DNA of 64,000 nucleotides, taken from NCBI GenBank assembly GCA_951799425.1, contig OX637395.1, positions 15,920,951 through 15,984,950 on the forward strand, written 5' to 3'. The DNA comes from Ilex aquifolium (lineage: Eukaryota; Streptophyta; Magnoliopsida; Aquifoliales; Aquifoliaceae). Of the stretch, positions 54,903 through 64,000 are shown one piece after another. The notes below the pieces were generated by a model. The model did not search any database. It was not told the origin of the DNA and saw only the letters and a list, made by a program, of their open reading frames with translations. Positions within the stretch are counted from its first letter, which is position 1; each line of letters opens with the position of its first letter. The position numbers and the translations under genes were made by a program.

Positions 54903-55019
54903 GGGTGCAACATGAGGACTTCCCAAGGGTCACTCATCCTAATACTACTCTCGTCCAAGCATGTTTAACTGCAGAGTTTTGATAAGATCCGGTACATTAG
55001 TGCTGATATGATCACATTC
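54903..55019 (-). pseudogene. 5S rRNA-like sequence (pseudogene or Cassandra-type LTR)
   Basis: The minus strand reads through a whole plant 5S rRNA: TGATCATATCAGCACTAATG, CCGGATC, the internal promoter region GCAGTTAAACATGCTTGG and GAGAGTAGTATTAGGATGAG, and the end GGGAAGTCCTCATGTTGCAC. About 117 of the expected ~120 bases are present. Most differences from the plant consensus that I remember are C-to-T or G-to-A, as expected from decay of methylated cytosines. It could be a dispersed 5S pseudogene or the 5S part of a Cassandra TRIM LTR, whose LTRs contain such a domain. A few TG/CA edges nearby are possible, but none is certain. Confidence 0.85.
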
Positions 55020-55571
55020 CCAATGACTATTTCACATCGTTTGGGATCTAAAATTTAATAAATTTTTTAATGGACACATCATTTTCCCTTGTTAATAAGC
55101 ATAGCAAAAACAAAAGAGCGAGAGGGAGAGATGGGGCAGCAATGAGAGCTCCAAATGCTGTGGTGCAGAAAGTCCATACTTTATGCAAAAGCCTACTAAC
55201 CTAATTAACTATTGTGTATTCAATAGTTATGGTGTTGAGAATCCAAGGTGGTAGTGCATGCGCGCTTGGTTTATTTTATTGTTTCGTTTCATGTTATTGT
55301 AATGATAGACATTCATGGGGTGGTTTGGTTTGATCCCTAGTCTCTCTCTACCATACAATAAAAATAAATAATGATGATGATACACAATGCAACCGTTGTG
55401 CTCTTGTGGGCCCCACACCTGCTTTTGAGTTTTTGTCATTATTATATTTTAAAAGGGATTTCGAGCCCCTAAATTTCAAAACTTTTCAAATTCGAGTACA
55501 GAATTTGTCACCCTTTTTGATTCCCAAACATTCTAAGAATAGCTCTCAAACCGTATACAAAACTTTTGTGG
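55020..55571. other. Intergenic, no gene seen
   Basis: AT-rich DNA. The first 70 bp (CCCAATGACTATTTCACATC, GTTTGGGATC) may still belong to a Cassandra-type LTR around the 5S-like sequence. The minus-strand ORF at 55227-55439 has no recognised domain. Confidence 0.4.
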
Positions 55572-55579
55572 ACTACATT

Positions 55580-56156
55580 TAGGGGTGGTTACTGTAACCT
55601 ATGGATAGGGATTATAGTATTTTATCTTCTTATCGGATACTTTGTGGAAGTATTTTTTTTTGTCTTACCCTATTCGATCAAGTGTACTATTCCTACCTGA
55701 ATTTTATCCAAAACAATCGGGTAGGAAGTCAGGTAGGAAATCGGGTGAACATATATTTTTTAATTATTAATTTTTAGATCATTTTAATAATTTAATTAAA
55801 TAACGTGTACGAATTAACTAATACAATAAACCAATAACATTAAAAAAAACACAATAAATTCAATAATACATAAACAATTACAATAAACCACAACAAAAAA
55901 ACCATAAACATCAATAAAATATTAGAGTTTATATATTTTTCGATTTTAATTTTTAGGGATTAACATATATATATATGCGGGTTGAGTAGGGTAAAAATAC
56001 ATAAATTTTATAGGTATTCCGCATTCCTACCCGTTTTTTTGCGGAATACCAAAAGATCTTTCGTAGGCCTATCCGATTCTTTCAGGTAGTCGATCAGAAA
56101 AGTTGAGTAGGGTAAGATTGAAATTTGCGAGTAATCGAAAATTTGAACACCCTCTA
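55580..56156. mobile_element. Non-autonomous hAT-type element, copy 2
   Basis: Starts TAGGGGTGGTTACTG and ends AACACCCTCTA, flanked by ACTACATT (55572-55579) and ACTACATC (56157-56164), an 8-bp target duplication with one difference. The 577-bp interior matches copy 1 (12933-13519) in inverse orientation throughout (for example AGGTAGGAAATCGGGT, TAATTTTTAGGGATTAA, AAAAGATCTTTCG). Confidence 0.88.
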
Positions 56157-56362
56157 ACTACATCCATTCCTTTGCCTAATACTCCTGATTTCTTGGTTGA
56201 GTTTTCTTCTCTTTTTTTTTTTTTTTTCCCACCAAATCATCTATACGTTAACCTCTCTTTTTTATCGAGAATGAATAATTCAAACTTGTGAGTCGATATC
56301 TAGGATTGTTTGATTAAGACATTTTTTTTATGAGGTGGGATTCTCACACATGATATCTTATG

Positions 56363-56849
56363 CAGTGTTATCAGAACCGGACCGGACCGGTTCAACCGTG
56401 ACCCGGGACCTCAACTGGTCCAGTTTCCTAGTTGGACCGCATAAGGAAGAGAACCGGATAAAAACCGGAAAACCGGCCGATTTTTGTAAAAAACCGTGAA
56501 CCGGACGATTTTTAGAAACCGGCCGGTTTGAAAATTTTGCCCAATTTTTGCCTTAAATCGCAGAAGGCACTACCAGCAAGCACCATCTTCATCATCATAC
56601 GGCTTAGCTCAGTCGAAGAGAAACACCCATCATCATCATCACAACCTCATTAATGGAGTTTTGGAAGAGGAAGATAATGTTATATATATAGATAGAAAGA
56701 TAGATATTTGCACAGAGAGAGAGAGATGGGTATGGAGAAAATATTCCGATCAACCGTGAAATCATCGGCCAGTGGACAGAGAGGGGCAGCCCCTTAGAAA
56801 CCATTGTCCATGACACTCACTCAGGTGGCACAACACTACTCTTCTCCTC

Positions 56850-56914
<65 letters not shown>

Positions 56915-57275
56915 GCGAAGAGTGAAGTGAACTGTGTGTGAACACATAAATGCACAATCAGTGCACTAACAAGGGTTATAAAGTCAATAATTATCAATCA
57001 CACCCCCAAATTTAATAAAATCTCTAAATTAGACATTTAGAACACTATTTTGTGGATTTTATTTTTATTGTAATTGTAGATTTTATGATTGGTATGAAAA
57101 ATTATATGTATTATGAACATATTTTATATTTTTTGGTTAAATTATTATATATTATAATTTTTTTATTATTTTTATTATATGACCGGTCTGACCAGTTGAA
57201 CCATCGGTTGAACCAATGAACCATTGACCCGGTCCCTCTGCCGGTTCAATGTCTGGTCCAGTTCTGATAACATTG
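56363..57275. mobile_element. Non-autonomous hAT-type element with ACCGG-rich ends
   Basis: Ends CAGTGTTATCAGAACCGGAC and the complement of CAATGTTATCAGAACTGGAC, flanked by a perfect 8-bp target duplication ATCTTATG at 56355-56362 and 57276-57283. Subterminal regions are crowded with GAACCGG, CCGGTT and GGTCCAG motifs, probable transposase-binding repeats. The centre holds a compound CT/TA/CA microsatellite (about 56845-56913) and no transposase. Small minus-strand ORFs are not convincing. Confidence 0.88.
56845..56913. repeat. Compound (CT)n(TA)n(CA)n microsatellite
   Basis: A CT run to about 56874, a TA run to about 56906 and a short CA run follow each other without interruption, inside the hAT-type element. 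Confidence 0.9.
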
Positions 57276-57283
57276 ATCTTATG

Positions 57284-58306
57284 TGATATCATTTGGTGCG
57301 GAATTTGGAAAGTCTATTGACAAATTGAGACGTATAAAGATGAATTCCGCATCAACACTGATATTAAAAATTTATGAAAATACCCCTAATAGTGAAATTG
57401 AACAGCAAAGTGGTTATAAGGTTGAAGTTTCAAATTCATTGCTTGTCACAGAAGTTTAAAACACCAAACTTCTTGTAACAAGAACAGGTCAGAGTACAAT
57501 TCAAACTTACTGCATTTCAAGGAAAGTATTGTGTCATGAATACATTTGGCTATAACATGGATTTTTATTTTTTTATTTTTATTTAACACTTTCAAAACCA
57601 GTTTTCTATAACTTATTATTCACAGTTCACCAAAAAAAAAAAAAAAATGATCTATCTAATATTACAATTAAAAAGTTAAATTAAAAACATAATAATTGAT
57701 TAAGATTGATATAATTTTCATCTACTTTAATATAATGATACAAAATTTGTCCCTAAATATTGCTTTCTGCTAAAAAACATCATTTTTTTTCTGCATGACC
57801 CTCGATATCAAATAATTCAACCAACACATTCCCTAATGTTAGATAAATCTATTCCTTCCTTTCTCTGCTCTCTCCCACCTACCTCTCTGTTATTTTTATT
57901 TTATTCACTTTAATTTTAAATTATATAATTAAATAAAAGAAAAAATTACTATTTAAAACGTAAATATTGCATAATCAATCATTTAATTTTTAGTATTACT
58001 TCAAATACGAAATTATTACTAGTTATTCTATACATTTTCTCAACCCAATCTAATGGGATCTAAAGCTTGACACTTTTTTACCCTCCAAAATCACGAAAGT
58101 AGGCCCAACAATTATACTCACAATCAGTCGTAGAAGTAGTGGATTGGGATTATAGAAAAGAGTAATCCTATTTGGATCTAAAAATAAATCTATAAAACTC
58201 ATTAACTACAGTACCACTTAATACCAACTCTAATTACTACTCTAGTCATGTCACCTATATAACTAAGAAGACTACAATGTGTAGAAGTCAATGCACAAAA
58301 ATATAT
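57284..58306. other. Intergenic, no gene seen
   Basis: Very AT-rich DNA with short homopolymer runs (A run near 57633-57647). No gene or structured repeat recognised. It ends at a MITE beside the 3' side of the DUF868 gene. Confidence 0.45.
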
Positions 58307-58470
58307 GAATAATGTTATTGAATTTAAAAAATTAAATTAATTTTTTAATCTAATATTGTGATAATAACATAATCCAATAATCTTATTATAATTATAACTA
58401 TTTAATTTCTTCGTTGAAACTATATCACTCAACAAATTATATCAATTATTTAATTTTCAATAACATTACT
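58307..58470. mobile_element. MITE, GAGCAATGTTATTG family, copy B
   Basis: Inverted ends GAATAATGTTATTGAA and GAGTAATGTTATTGAA around about 160 bp of AT-rich DNA. Flanks AAAATATA and AAGATATA differ at one position when the start is taken one base earlier. It lies about 120 bp beyond the stop codon of the DUF868 gene, perhaps in its 3' UTR. Confidence 0.6.
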
Positions 58471-58591
58471 CAAGATATACGGATGCAATTTGTACAACTC
58501 TTAGAAGGATTGATCCCCCAAACGACTTGTTTCCAGCATTTTAAAACCCACAAATCAAATTGCATAGAAATAAAATAATTCAATCCACATT

Positions 58592-59587
58592 TCAATCTTT
58601 CCTCCAAGCATACAACAACAAAGAAAACCCACCACCACTCCCACCAGACTTTGTAGACGATGAACATGAGCTTCTACCACCGTCACTGCTCTCCTCCGCC
58701 CATTGCAACACACTCGAGCACGAAAGAGATGGCGAAGATGAAATCGCCGGCATTGGAGCTGCCGCCGTCGCCGCTAATGACAGGCTCTTCCTCATTAGCC
58801 TCTTTTCTGGTCCCACCATCTCAGGCCACACCCCACCTTCACCTATTTGGAACACAAACACACCATGCCCATTACATTTATTTGTACCGATGTTACTATT
58901 GACCCAATTGAACACATCCCAATAAAATTCTACTTCCACACCACCAACAATAATTCTCTCATTACCTCTAAACTTCCATGCAAGTCTTTTCACCACAAGT
59001 TTTATCTCCCCATCCACTTTTACTTTGAGCACTCCACCACCACAGTCTATTCCAATTTCATGTTTGGATCCCATAAACATAGCCCTGGTTATATAATTCC
59101 TGCGCCCAAACACATGCTCTCTTCTAGATAACAAGGTTGCCTCAGCTGAGTAACGTGCCCCGACCAACCCGGACCGCCGAGTCAACTCGTTTAGGAGATC
59201 ACCCAGAAAGAATTCCAACCTGTTATTGCATGTAATAGCAATGTAGAAGGATGACTCGGGCTCTGCTGAGTTCTGAGAGAACTCAGCCCGAGTGAAGTCC
59301 CAGTAGAGCTTGATCTTCTGGAAATGGCGGTGAGTCAGGTATATGGATTTGTACCCTGGTCGAGCCCTGAAGAATGAGAAGGTTGCTGGGTTGAGAGAGA
59401 TGCTGATGGAGAAACAATCTGCGGCATGGATGGTTAGAGAGTGAGAGAAGAGAGTCTTGGACCAAGTGAGTGTGAGATAGGTTGGTGAGTTGCATAGTTT
59501 AGTTTGGTAAATGCATGTTATGAGGTTCTGTGGCATTTCTGAGCTGTTGGAGAGTGTGTTAGGGTTACTGAAACATGCAGGGATCAT
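58592..59587 (-). CDS. DUF868 family protein
   Basis: A single 331-residue open frame. The N-terminal MIPACFSNPNTL, LITCIYQTKLCNSPTYLTLT and TWSK segments, the central ARPGYKSIYLTHRHFQKIKLYWDFTRAEF and ESSFYIAITC stretch, RREHVFGRRNYITRA, IGIDCGGG and the tail FSLLLYAWRKD are the conserved blocks of the plant-specific DUF868 family, in order and at full length. The family has no established biochemical role. A Ser/Gly-rich low-complexity segment precedes the last conserved block. There is no signal peptide or membrane helix. The Met at 59587 is chosen because MIPACFSNP is the usual start of one DUF868 subgroup. It has no intron. Its neighbours are mobile elements only, so context says nothing about its job. 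Confidence 0.93.
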   Translation of the reverse strand: MIPACFSNPNTLSNSSEMPQNLITCIYQTKLCNSPTYLTLTWSKTLFSHSLTIHAADCFSISISLNPATFSFFRARPGYKSIYLTHRHFQKIKLYWDFTRAEFSQNSAEPESSFYIAITCNNRLEFFLGDLLNELTRRSGLVGARYSAEATLLSRREHVFGRRNYITRAMFMGSKHEIGIDCGGGVLKVKVDGEIKLVVKRLAWKFRGNERIIVGGVEVEFYWDVFNWVNSNIGTNKCNGHGVFVFQIGEGGVWPEMVGPEKRLMRKSLSLAATAAAPMPAISSSPSLSCSSVLQWAEESSDGGRSSCSSSTKSGGSGGGFSLLLYAWRKD

Positions 59588-59642
59588 GGCTAGCTCTCTT
59601 GTTTGCTAGCTTGTATTATATTTTTCCCCCACCATTCAGTCA

Positions 59643-59645
<3 letters not shown>

Positions 59646-59676
<31 letters not shown>
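59646..59676. repeat. (GA)n microsatellite in the probable DUF868 5' UTR
   Basis: About 15 GA dinucleotides on the plus strand, reading CT on the gene strand. CT-rich tracts close to the start site are common in plant 5' UTRs and core promoters. Confidence 0.85.
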
Positions 59677-59679
<3 letters not shown>

Positions 59680-59943
59680 GTAGGTGAATATGGAGGGGTT
59701 TGTTTATGGCTTTGGGTTGATGAATGAGTAGGAGACCGGAGTTTTGGGCTGCTTTTTAGCTGTTGGGGTGGTGGGTACTATGAATCTCGAAACAATGCAA
59801 TTTGTAAAGCTTCCATCACCACAATCATCACCAAGGATAGCCAAAAGCTTGTCTTATGAGTTGGATTCATGTTCTTGCTTGATTGGCGCCTCTGACAAAG
59901 GGGGAAAATGATTTCTCTCTCTCCCTAGGTCTACCTCTCTCTC

Positions 59944-59954
59944 ATTTTTATAAA
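59944..59954 (-). promoter_or_regulatory. Candidate TATA box for the DUF868 gene
   Basis: The minus strand reads ATTTATAAAAATG about 360 bp upstream of the start codon, followed by CT-rich sequence typical of a plant transcription start. Position and sequence only. Confidence 0.35.
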
Positions 59955-60693
59955 TAGGTGAGCTGGGGTGCACTGGCTCGCAAGACTTTGGTGAAGTCAC
60001 AATTGAAGGGAGTTGGATTTTCTTTGCGTCTTTTAATTTAAAGGATAACGCTGCGGACCAAACAAAAATGATACAGTAAAAAAATTATTATTTTTAATGA
60101 TTAAGTTATACTTTTTTTAAAAAATAATCGATCATATTTTTTATATTACATGAAAAAATTATAACTTTTAAAAAGGTCTGGTCCTTTTCTGTTTTATATC
60201 TTTTTTCTTTCTACAACGCCATCTCCAAAGGGTATGGACTATGGAGATGGAGATGGAGATGGAGCCTTGGGAAAAGGAGAGACCCCAACCACTTTTGTGG
60301 GGTTGCTTCAGTTAAGTGTCCAAGTGGGTTTGAAGTATAAGATTGACAAAACAGTTCATATGGACAAAGGCATCGCAAGGAGACAACTACTTCATGGAAT
60401 TAAAAATCCTAACAAAAATGCCTGCTGGTGTGGATTTTGATTTTGATTTTGATTTCTTAAAATTGTTTTGAATAATGATTGTTTTCCTTTTTTATTTTTT
60501 TTGTCCTTCTAAATTTACTCTTTTTCTCCAACCTTAATGCATGTCTAATTGTATTGTAGGACACTTTTGTCCAAGGATCAATATCGTGGCAATAGATTTG
60601 CATAAATTTATTTATTTATGATTTAATGTTTTTCTCTACCTCCCATTAGCATTCGACTTGAAAAAAAAAATCAAAGGGAACAATTTAAATTTA

Positions 60694-60873
60694 CAATAAT
60701 GTTATTGATACTTAAAAATCTGACATAATCTGTTGAACTAATGATGTGATTTTATTTTAATTGTTGGATTAACATCAAATTTCAAAATTTGATGGGACTC
60801 ACATTAATCCAAGTGTTATATTAAATTAGGTCAGCAAATTAAATCAATAAATTAGGTACTAATAACATTGCTC
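60694..60873. mobile_element. MITE, GAGCAATGTTATTG family, copy C
   Basis: Left end CAATAATGTTATTGATACTTAA; right end is the complement of GAGCAATGTTATTAGTACCTAA. Flanks TTAAATTTA (60685-60693) and TTAAGTTTA (60874-60882) match at 8 of 9 positions. AT-rich and non-coding. Confidence 0.7.
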
Positions 60874-60942
60874 TTAAGTTTATATAGGATACACTTTTTT
60901 TGAACTTAGGGCAAACAAACATGGATGGTGGGCGAGAAAAAA

Positions 60943-61098
60943 GAGCAATGCTGTTTGGATATAATTTATTGAACTAATCCGTTTACCTAATCATTAATAA
61001 CCATTAGAATGACAGTTGACCCAAGTATTTCTTGGGACCCTTAATCAATCTAATGTTGTGATGGATTAGGTCAAATTAAGTTCAAATAATATTATTGA
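60943..61098. mobile_element. MITE, GAGCAATGTTATTG family, copy D
   Basis: Left end GAGCAATGCTGTTTGGATATAATTT; right end is the complement of CAATAATATTATTTGAACTTAATTT; CTAATCC motifs lie inside both ends. No clear target duplication. It sits 70 bp from copy C. Confidence 0.6.
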
Positions 61099-61743
61099 AG
61101 AACAAATAGAGTCCTTTTTCTGCATGGGCAAAAGCAAACCTATCAATAAATTAGATTCTGGTTCAAATCTATATCCGAATAAATTCTTTTTTGGAAGGTC
61201 TAAATAATTTGATATGGATAAGTAGACTAGGGCGGATTCCAAAAAATTAATAGATTCGGACATGAATCAAATTTATAAAATTTATCAAATAATCGGATCC
61301 GATCAGATCGGATTAGATTAAGCTATAATCCGATTCCAATTGAGAAAGGCAAATGTGGGTCCTTTTCTAATAATTCAAATCTTTAGCAGTCTTTTTAACA
61401 ATGATAATATAAGCTGAAAGAATAATTTATGTTTCATTTACCTGCTAAATTACCGACTGGAGTTAGGTTCACCATCAACCTCAAACTAGTCTAGTCTTGG
61501 TTGTTATTGTATTCAAGATCCAAAAAGAAATAACCAAACCAGTGGGCTGGAAAGAATCTTACAACTCGAAGCCGATAATTTTAATATGAGGTTTGTTTTT
61601 ATGAATTAATTGTTTTGCTAAATCTGCTGCTGGCTCAAAAGCATATACTTTTAAAAAGTAATTTTGTTACTTTTTAAAAAAATTTAAAGACTTTTTAAAT
61701 TATTGTTTACTTTTGGGTTAATTTCATCCACTCCCCATGACAT
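61099..61743. other. Intergenic, no gene seen
   Basis: AT-rich DNA; TCGGATCCGATC-like text near 61295-61330 and the phrase ACTCCCCATGACATTTAG at about 61731, which partly repeats the left end of the next element. No gene recognised. Confidence 0.4.
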
Positions 61744-61752
61744 TTAGTTTTA

Positions 61753-62169
61753 GGGTAAATATCATTCACACCCCATGACATTTAGTTTTATGGAATTTAC
61801 ATTAATATATTGTTTAATAAACAAAAAATACTAATATTTAACTTGTTATTAGATAGATTATGAAATTCATCATTTAATTGGGAAATTTTTTAGTTTATAT
61901 ATGAAATATAAAATAGAGAATTGATAAATGAGAGATAGGATAAATTTTTGAGGTAAGAATAATATATATTTGGAGGGTATTTTTGGTATTTCAAGAATTA
62001 TTATTGATGATATCAATTTTGATCGTGAACCATTCTAACGTCTGCTAGTTGGAGGAGGTGTGGATGTTATAAGTTTCAAATGTCAAGGGGTATTAGTATA
62101 ATTTTTAAAACGTTAAGGGGTGTCCATGTAATAAAGTAAAATATCAAGGGGTGTGAGTGTGATTTACCC
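61753..62169. mobile_element. Mutator-like MITE with 9-bp target duplication
   Basis: Ends GGGTAAATATCATTCACACC and the complement of GGGTAAATCACACTCACACC, inverted over about 40 bp. A perfect 9-bp direct repeat TTAGTTTTA flanks it at 61744-61752 and 62170-62178, the size Mutator-like transposases leave. 417 bp, non-coding. Confidence 0.88.
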
Positions 62170-62178
62170 TTAGTTTTA

Positions 62179-62558
62179 TTATAAACACCCCTCACGTTTT
62201 AAAAATAACACTGAGACCCCTTGATATTTTAAAACTTGTAACAGTCACACCCCTTCAGCCTAACAGATGCGAAGAAGACTAACGGTCAAAGTTGGTCTTA
62301 TGAAAAAAATAATTAAAATACCAAAAATACCCTTCTATAGTAAACTTAACGCTTCAATGATAATATCACTCCCAAAAATATAATAGATAAAAAATGGAAC
62401 CAAACACAAGTTTGGATTGGATAGCTATTCTCTCACTCTTAATCTAGTGTCTTACCAAATTTTGGATTAAAGTAGGTAGTATTATTGTTCCCCATTTAAT
62501 CTTATATTTTATTGACTTACATGAAATTAGCATGGATTATCTAATACAATCATTTCTT
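62179..62558. other. Partial relative of the Mutator-like MITE, then AT-rich DNA
   Basis: Immediately after the MITE, text such as ACACCCCTCACGTTTTAAAA and GAGACCCCTTGATATTTTAAA resembles subterminal parts of the same family, so a second, damaged copy may lie here. Nothing else is recognised. Confidence 0.4.
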
Positions 62559-62846
62559 GGGTGAATTTCATAAATGCTCCTGAACTATGACATTTGTTTC
62601 AATTGTTCCAATTTTTCCCTTGAACTATGTAATCTGCTTCAATCAAATTATTATGTTAATACTAACTACCAAATGAGACAAATTAAAGATTAATTTTAAC
62701 AAGTTTTTTCTCATTTGATGGTGCATGTAATAAAACTTATTTTATTTATTGACTAATATTAATAGAATGGGTCGATTGAAACATATTACATAATTCAAAG
62801 GACAAATTGAAATAATTAAAGCGGTCAAGGAGCCTCATAAATTAAC
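62559..62846. mobile_element. MITE-like inverted repeat element
   Basis: Left end GGGTGAATTTCATAAATGCT followed by CCTGAAC and TTGAACTATGTAATCTGCTT; the right end carries the complement of TTAATTTATGAGGCTCCTTG and TTGAATTATGTAATATGTTT. Two arms of about 95 bp fold back on each other. No target duplication could be matched. Confidence 0.6.
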
Positions 62847-64000
62847 TAAACAGAGGGTTGGAAGGAACTATGAGTCTCTTTAGATATGTTTTCAAAAAAT
62901 AGTATTCAAAAAATATATTTTTGAGAACAATTTTAGAAAAGTGTATTTTGGGATCCCAAAACATATTTGGTTAAATGATCGTGAAAACAGTATTAAAAGA
63001 TAATATATATATACACATATATATTTGCATAGTGATCCACAAAATAATAAAAATATAGAACATACTTAGAATTGACTCTTTAGTAAAAAATTTCTGAAAA
63101 AGAGCATAAGGGTGACGACGGAGGTGGGTTGTGTTACTATAGTTTTCTTTATCAGCCAATATCATGTAACATATGGACGAACAAGATTTTCCAATACAAT
63201 TCTCAACATTGCATTACCTTATGCTAAAAATTAACCGACAAAATTTTTAAAAAAAGAAAAAGAAAACCCAAGGATAAAACACGTGTTGAATGTCCATGGA
63301 TAGATCTCAGTCAACTAAAAATTAGCTTACAAAATTGAATATGCAATAAAGATGTCATCCTTTCCCTCACTGTGAAGAATGACAAAATAAAGTCAATAAC
63401 GTAGAACCTAAATTTCTAGTTTGCGTAGGACTAGACTTAAGAATAAAGCTAATCTCAAGAAAATATATAAAATCAATCATCAAGAAAAAATAAAGCGCAT
63501 GGAAAGAGCATTCTTTAGGAGTTTTTTAGAAGCCGATCGAACCTCTTTTTGTCGGCTTGTGCCACTTGAAGGGTTGGAGTTTCGAACGAGACTGGACGAT
63601 TTGAAGGAATCGGTCGAGCTTGCTTGGAAGTAGAGGGAAAGACATTGATGAGAGAGATACACAATTTTCTTTTAAATAATACCTTTAAGTGCACAGTAGA
63701 TTGCATCATGTGTTCTAATTTTTTTTTTTTTCAAAATTGTTACAAAATTGATGAAAATATATTATTAATGTTTTATGAAATTATAACTTTTTTGTTCCCA
63801 ATTTTTGAAAAATTAGATATAAAATTATTCTGTCCAAACAACTTCTCCTCCATTTTTTGTATTCGAAAAGAGAAAAACTGTTTTGCACCTTTTTTTCAAA
63901 AATACATAGATAGGGCCGGGGGGAACTCAGATTTGGATTGATAAAGTCACCGGAAGTGCGGTTCCTCCGAACAAAACTGGCGGATGACATTGCTTTTTTT
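62847..64000. other. End of window, unassigned
   Basis: AT-rich DNA to about 63400, then a stretch of more balanced composition. On the plus strand 63421-63633 could encode a basic 70-residue peptide (RSFLEADRTSFCRLVPLEGL), and on the minus strand 63781-63990 reads SSASFVRRNRTSGDFINPNL. The latter type of text made me think of organelle DNA inserted in the nucleus, but I cannot name a gene. No firm feature is called. Confidence 0.3.

Larger units (their letters stand above)
59588..60684. other. 5' flank of the DUF868 gene
   Basis: Contains a GA microsatellite (about 59646-59676) 60-90 bp before the start codon, probably in the 5' UTR, and a candidate TATA box further up. The plus-strand ORF at 60234-60440 begins with a GATGGA microrepeat and has no domain. 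Beyond it the DNA is AT-rich with nothing recognised. Confidence 0.45.

Noticed and set aside
54903-55019. Functional 5S rRNA gene
   Set aside because: Many transitions throughout, including the internal promoter region, and no tandem neighbours; it is a decayed copy.
58560-59131. Plus-strand ORFs opposite the DUF868 gene
   Set aside because: Shadows of the conserved minus-strand frame; no homology of their own.
58592-59587. DUF868 gene as part of the At3g04860-At3g04890 synteny block
   Set aside because: Its N-terminus (MIPACFSNP) points to another DUF868 subgroup, so counting it as syntenic would overstate the case.
60234-60440. Small ORF starting with a Gly/Asp repeat as a host gene
   Set aside because: The repeat comes from a GATGGA microrepeat; the rest has no domain and ends quickly.

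Overview
The window looks like nuclear DNA of a dicot plant. It is AT-rich, its genes are sparse, one host gene has several multi-kilobase introns, and most of the rest is plant-type retrotransposons (Ty1/copia, Ty3/gypsy) and small non-autonomous DNA transposons. I cannot name the species. No bacterial-style operons, CRISPR arrays or intact tRNA genes are seen.

Three host genes are well supported. (1) A DRT102-like protein lies on the minus strand at 7225-8160: an RpiB-type sugar-phosphate isomerase domain fused to a cupin domain, with no intron. (2) A DUF2358 (NTF2-like) protein of 219 residues lies on the plus strand, encoded by eight small exons spread over 13951-36812. All seven introns are GT-AG and the phases close exactly. 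Introns 2 to 5 are swollen to 2.8-6.3 kb by copia remnants, MITE-like elements and local duplications. (3) A DUF868 protein lies on the minus strand at 58592-59587, also without an intron. From memory, the Arabidopsis homologues of (1) and (2) are neighbouring loci (At3g04880 and At3g04890), so the 8-14 kb interval probably preserves old gene order.

Layout: 1-1.6 kb non-coding; 1.6-4.5 kb a large solo LTR with a perfect target duplication; 4.7-6.5 kb a second LTR-like block; 7.2-8.2 kb DRT102; 9.2-12.0 kb a broken gypsy fragment (LTR plus gag, minus strand); 12.5-13.5 kb two small DNA transposons; 13.95-36.8 kb the DUF2358 gene with its nested repeats, including copia pieces in both orientations; 36.8-39.1 kb non-coding with a few unassigned ORFs; 39.1-54.9 kb one 15.8-kb Tat-type gypsy element on the minus strand; 54.9-55.0 kb a decayed 5S rRNA-like sequence abutting that element; 55.6-57.3 kb two hAT-type elements; 58.3-59.6 kb a MITE and the DUF868 gene; 60.7-62.8 kb four more MITE-like elements; then AT-rich DNA to the end.

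The most unusual structure is inside the gypsy element. Between pol and the 3' LTR it carries three tandem, diverged coding units, all antisense to gag-pol. Each has the same gag-like or 'putative gypsy type transposon' core, a linker of varying length and a coiled-coil tail. Behind them is a ~16-copy 40-bp minisatellite in which most units can fold into a hairpin with a GAAA loop. The retroelements are treated as fossils; their parts are located but not repaired.
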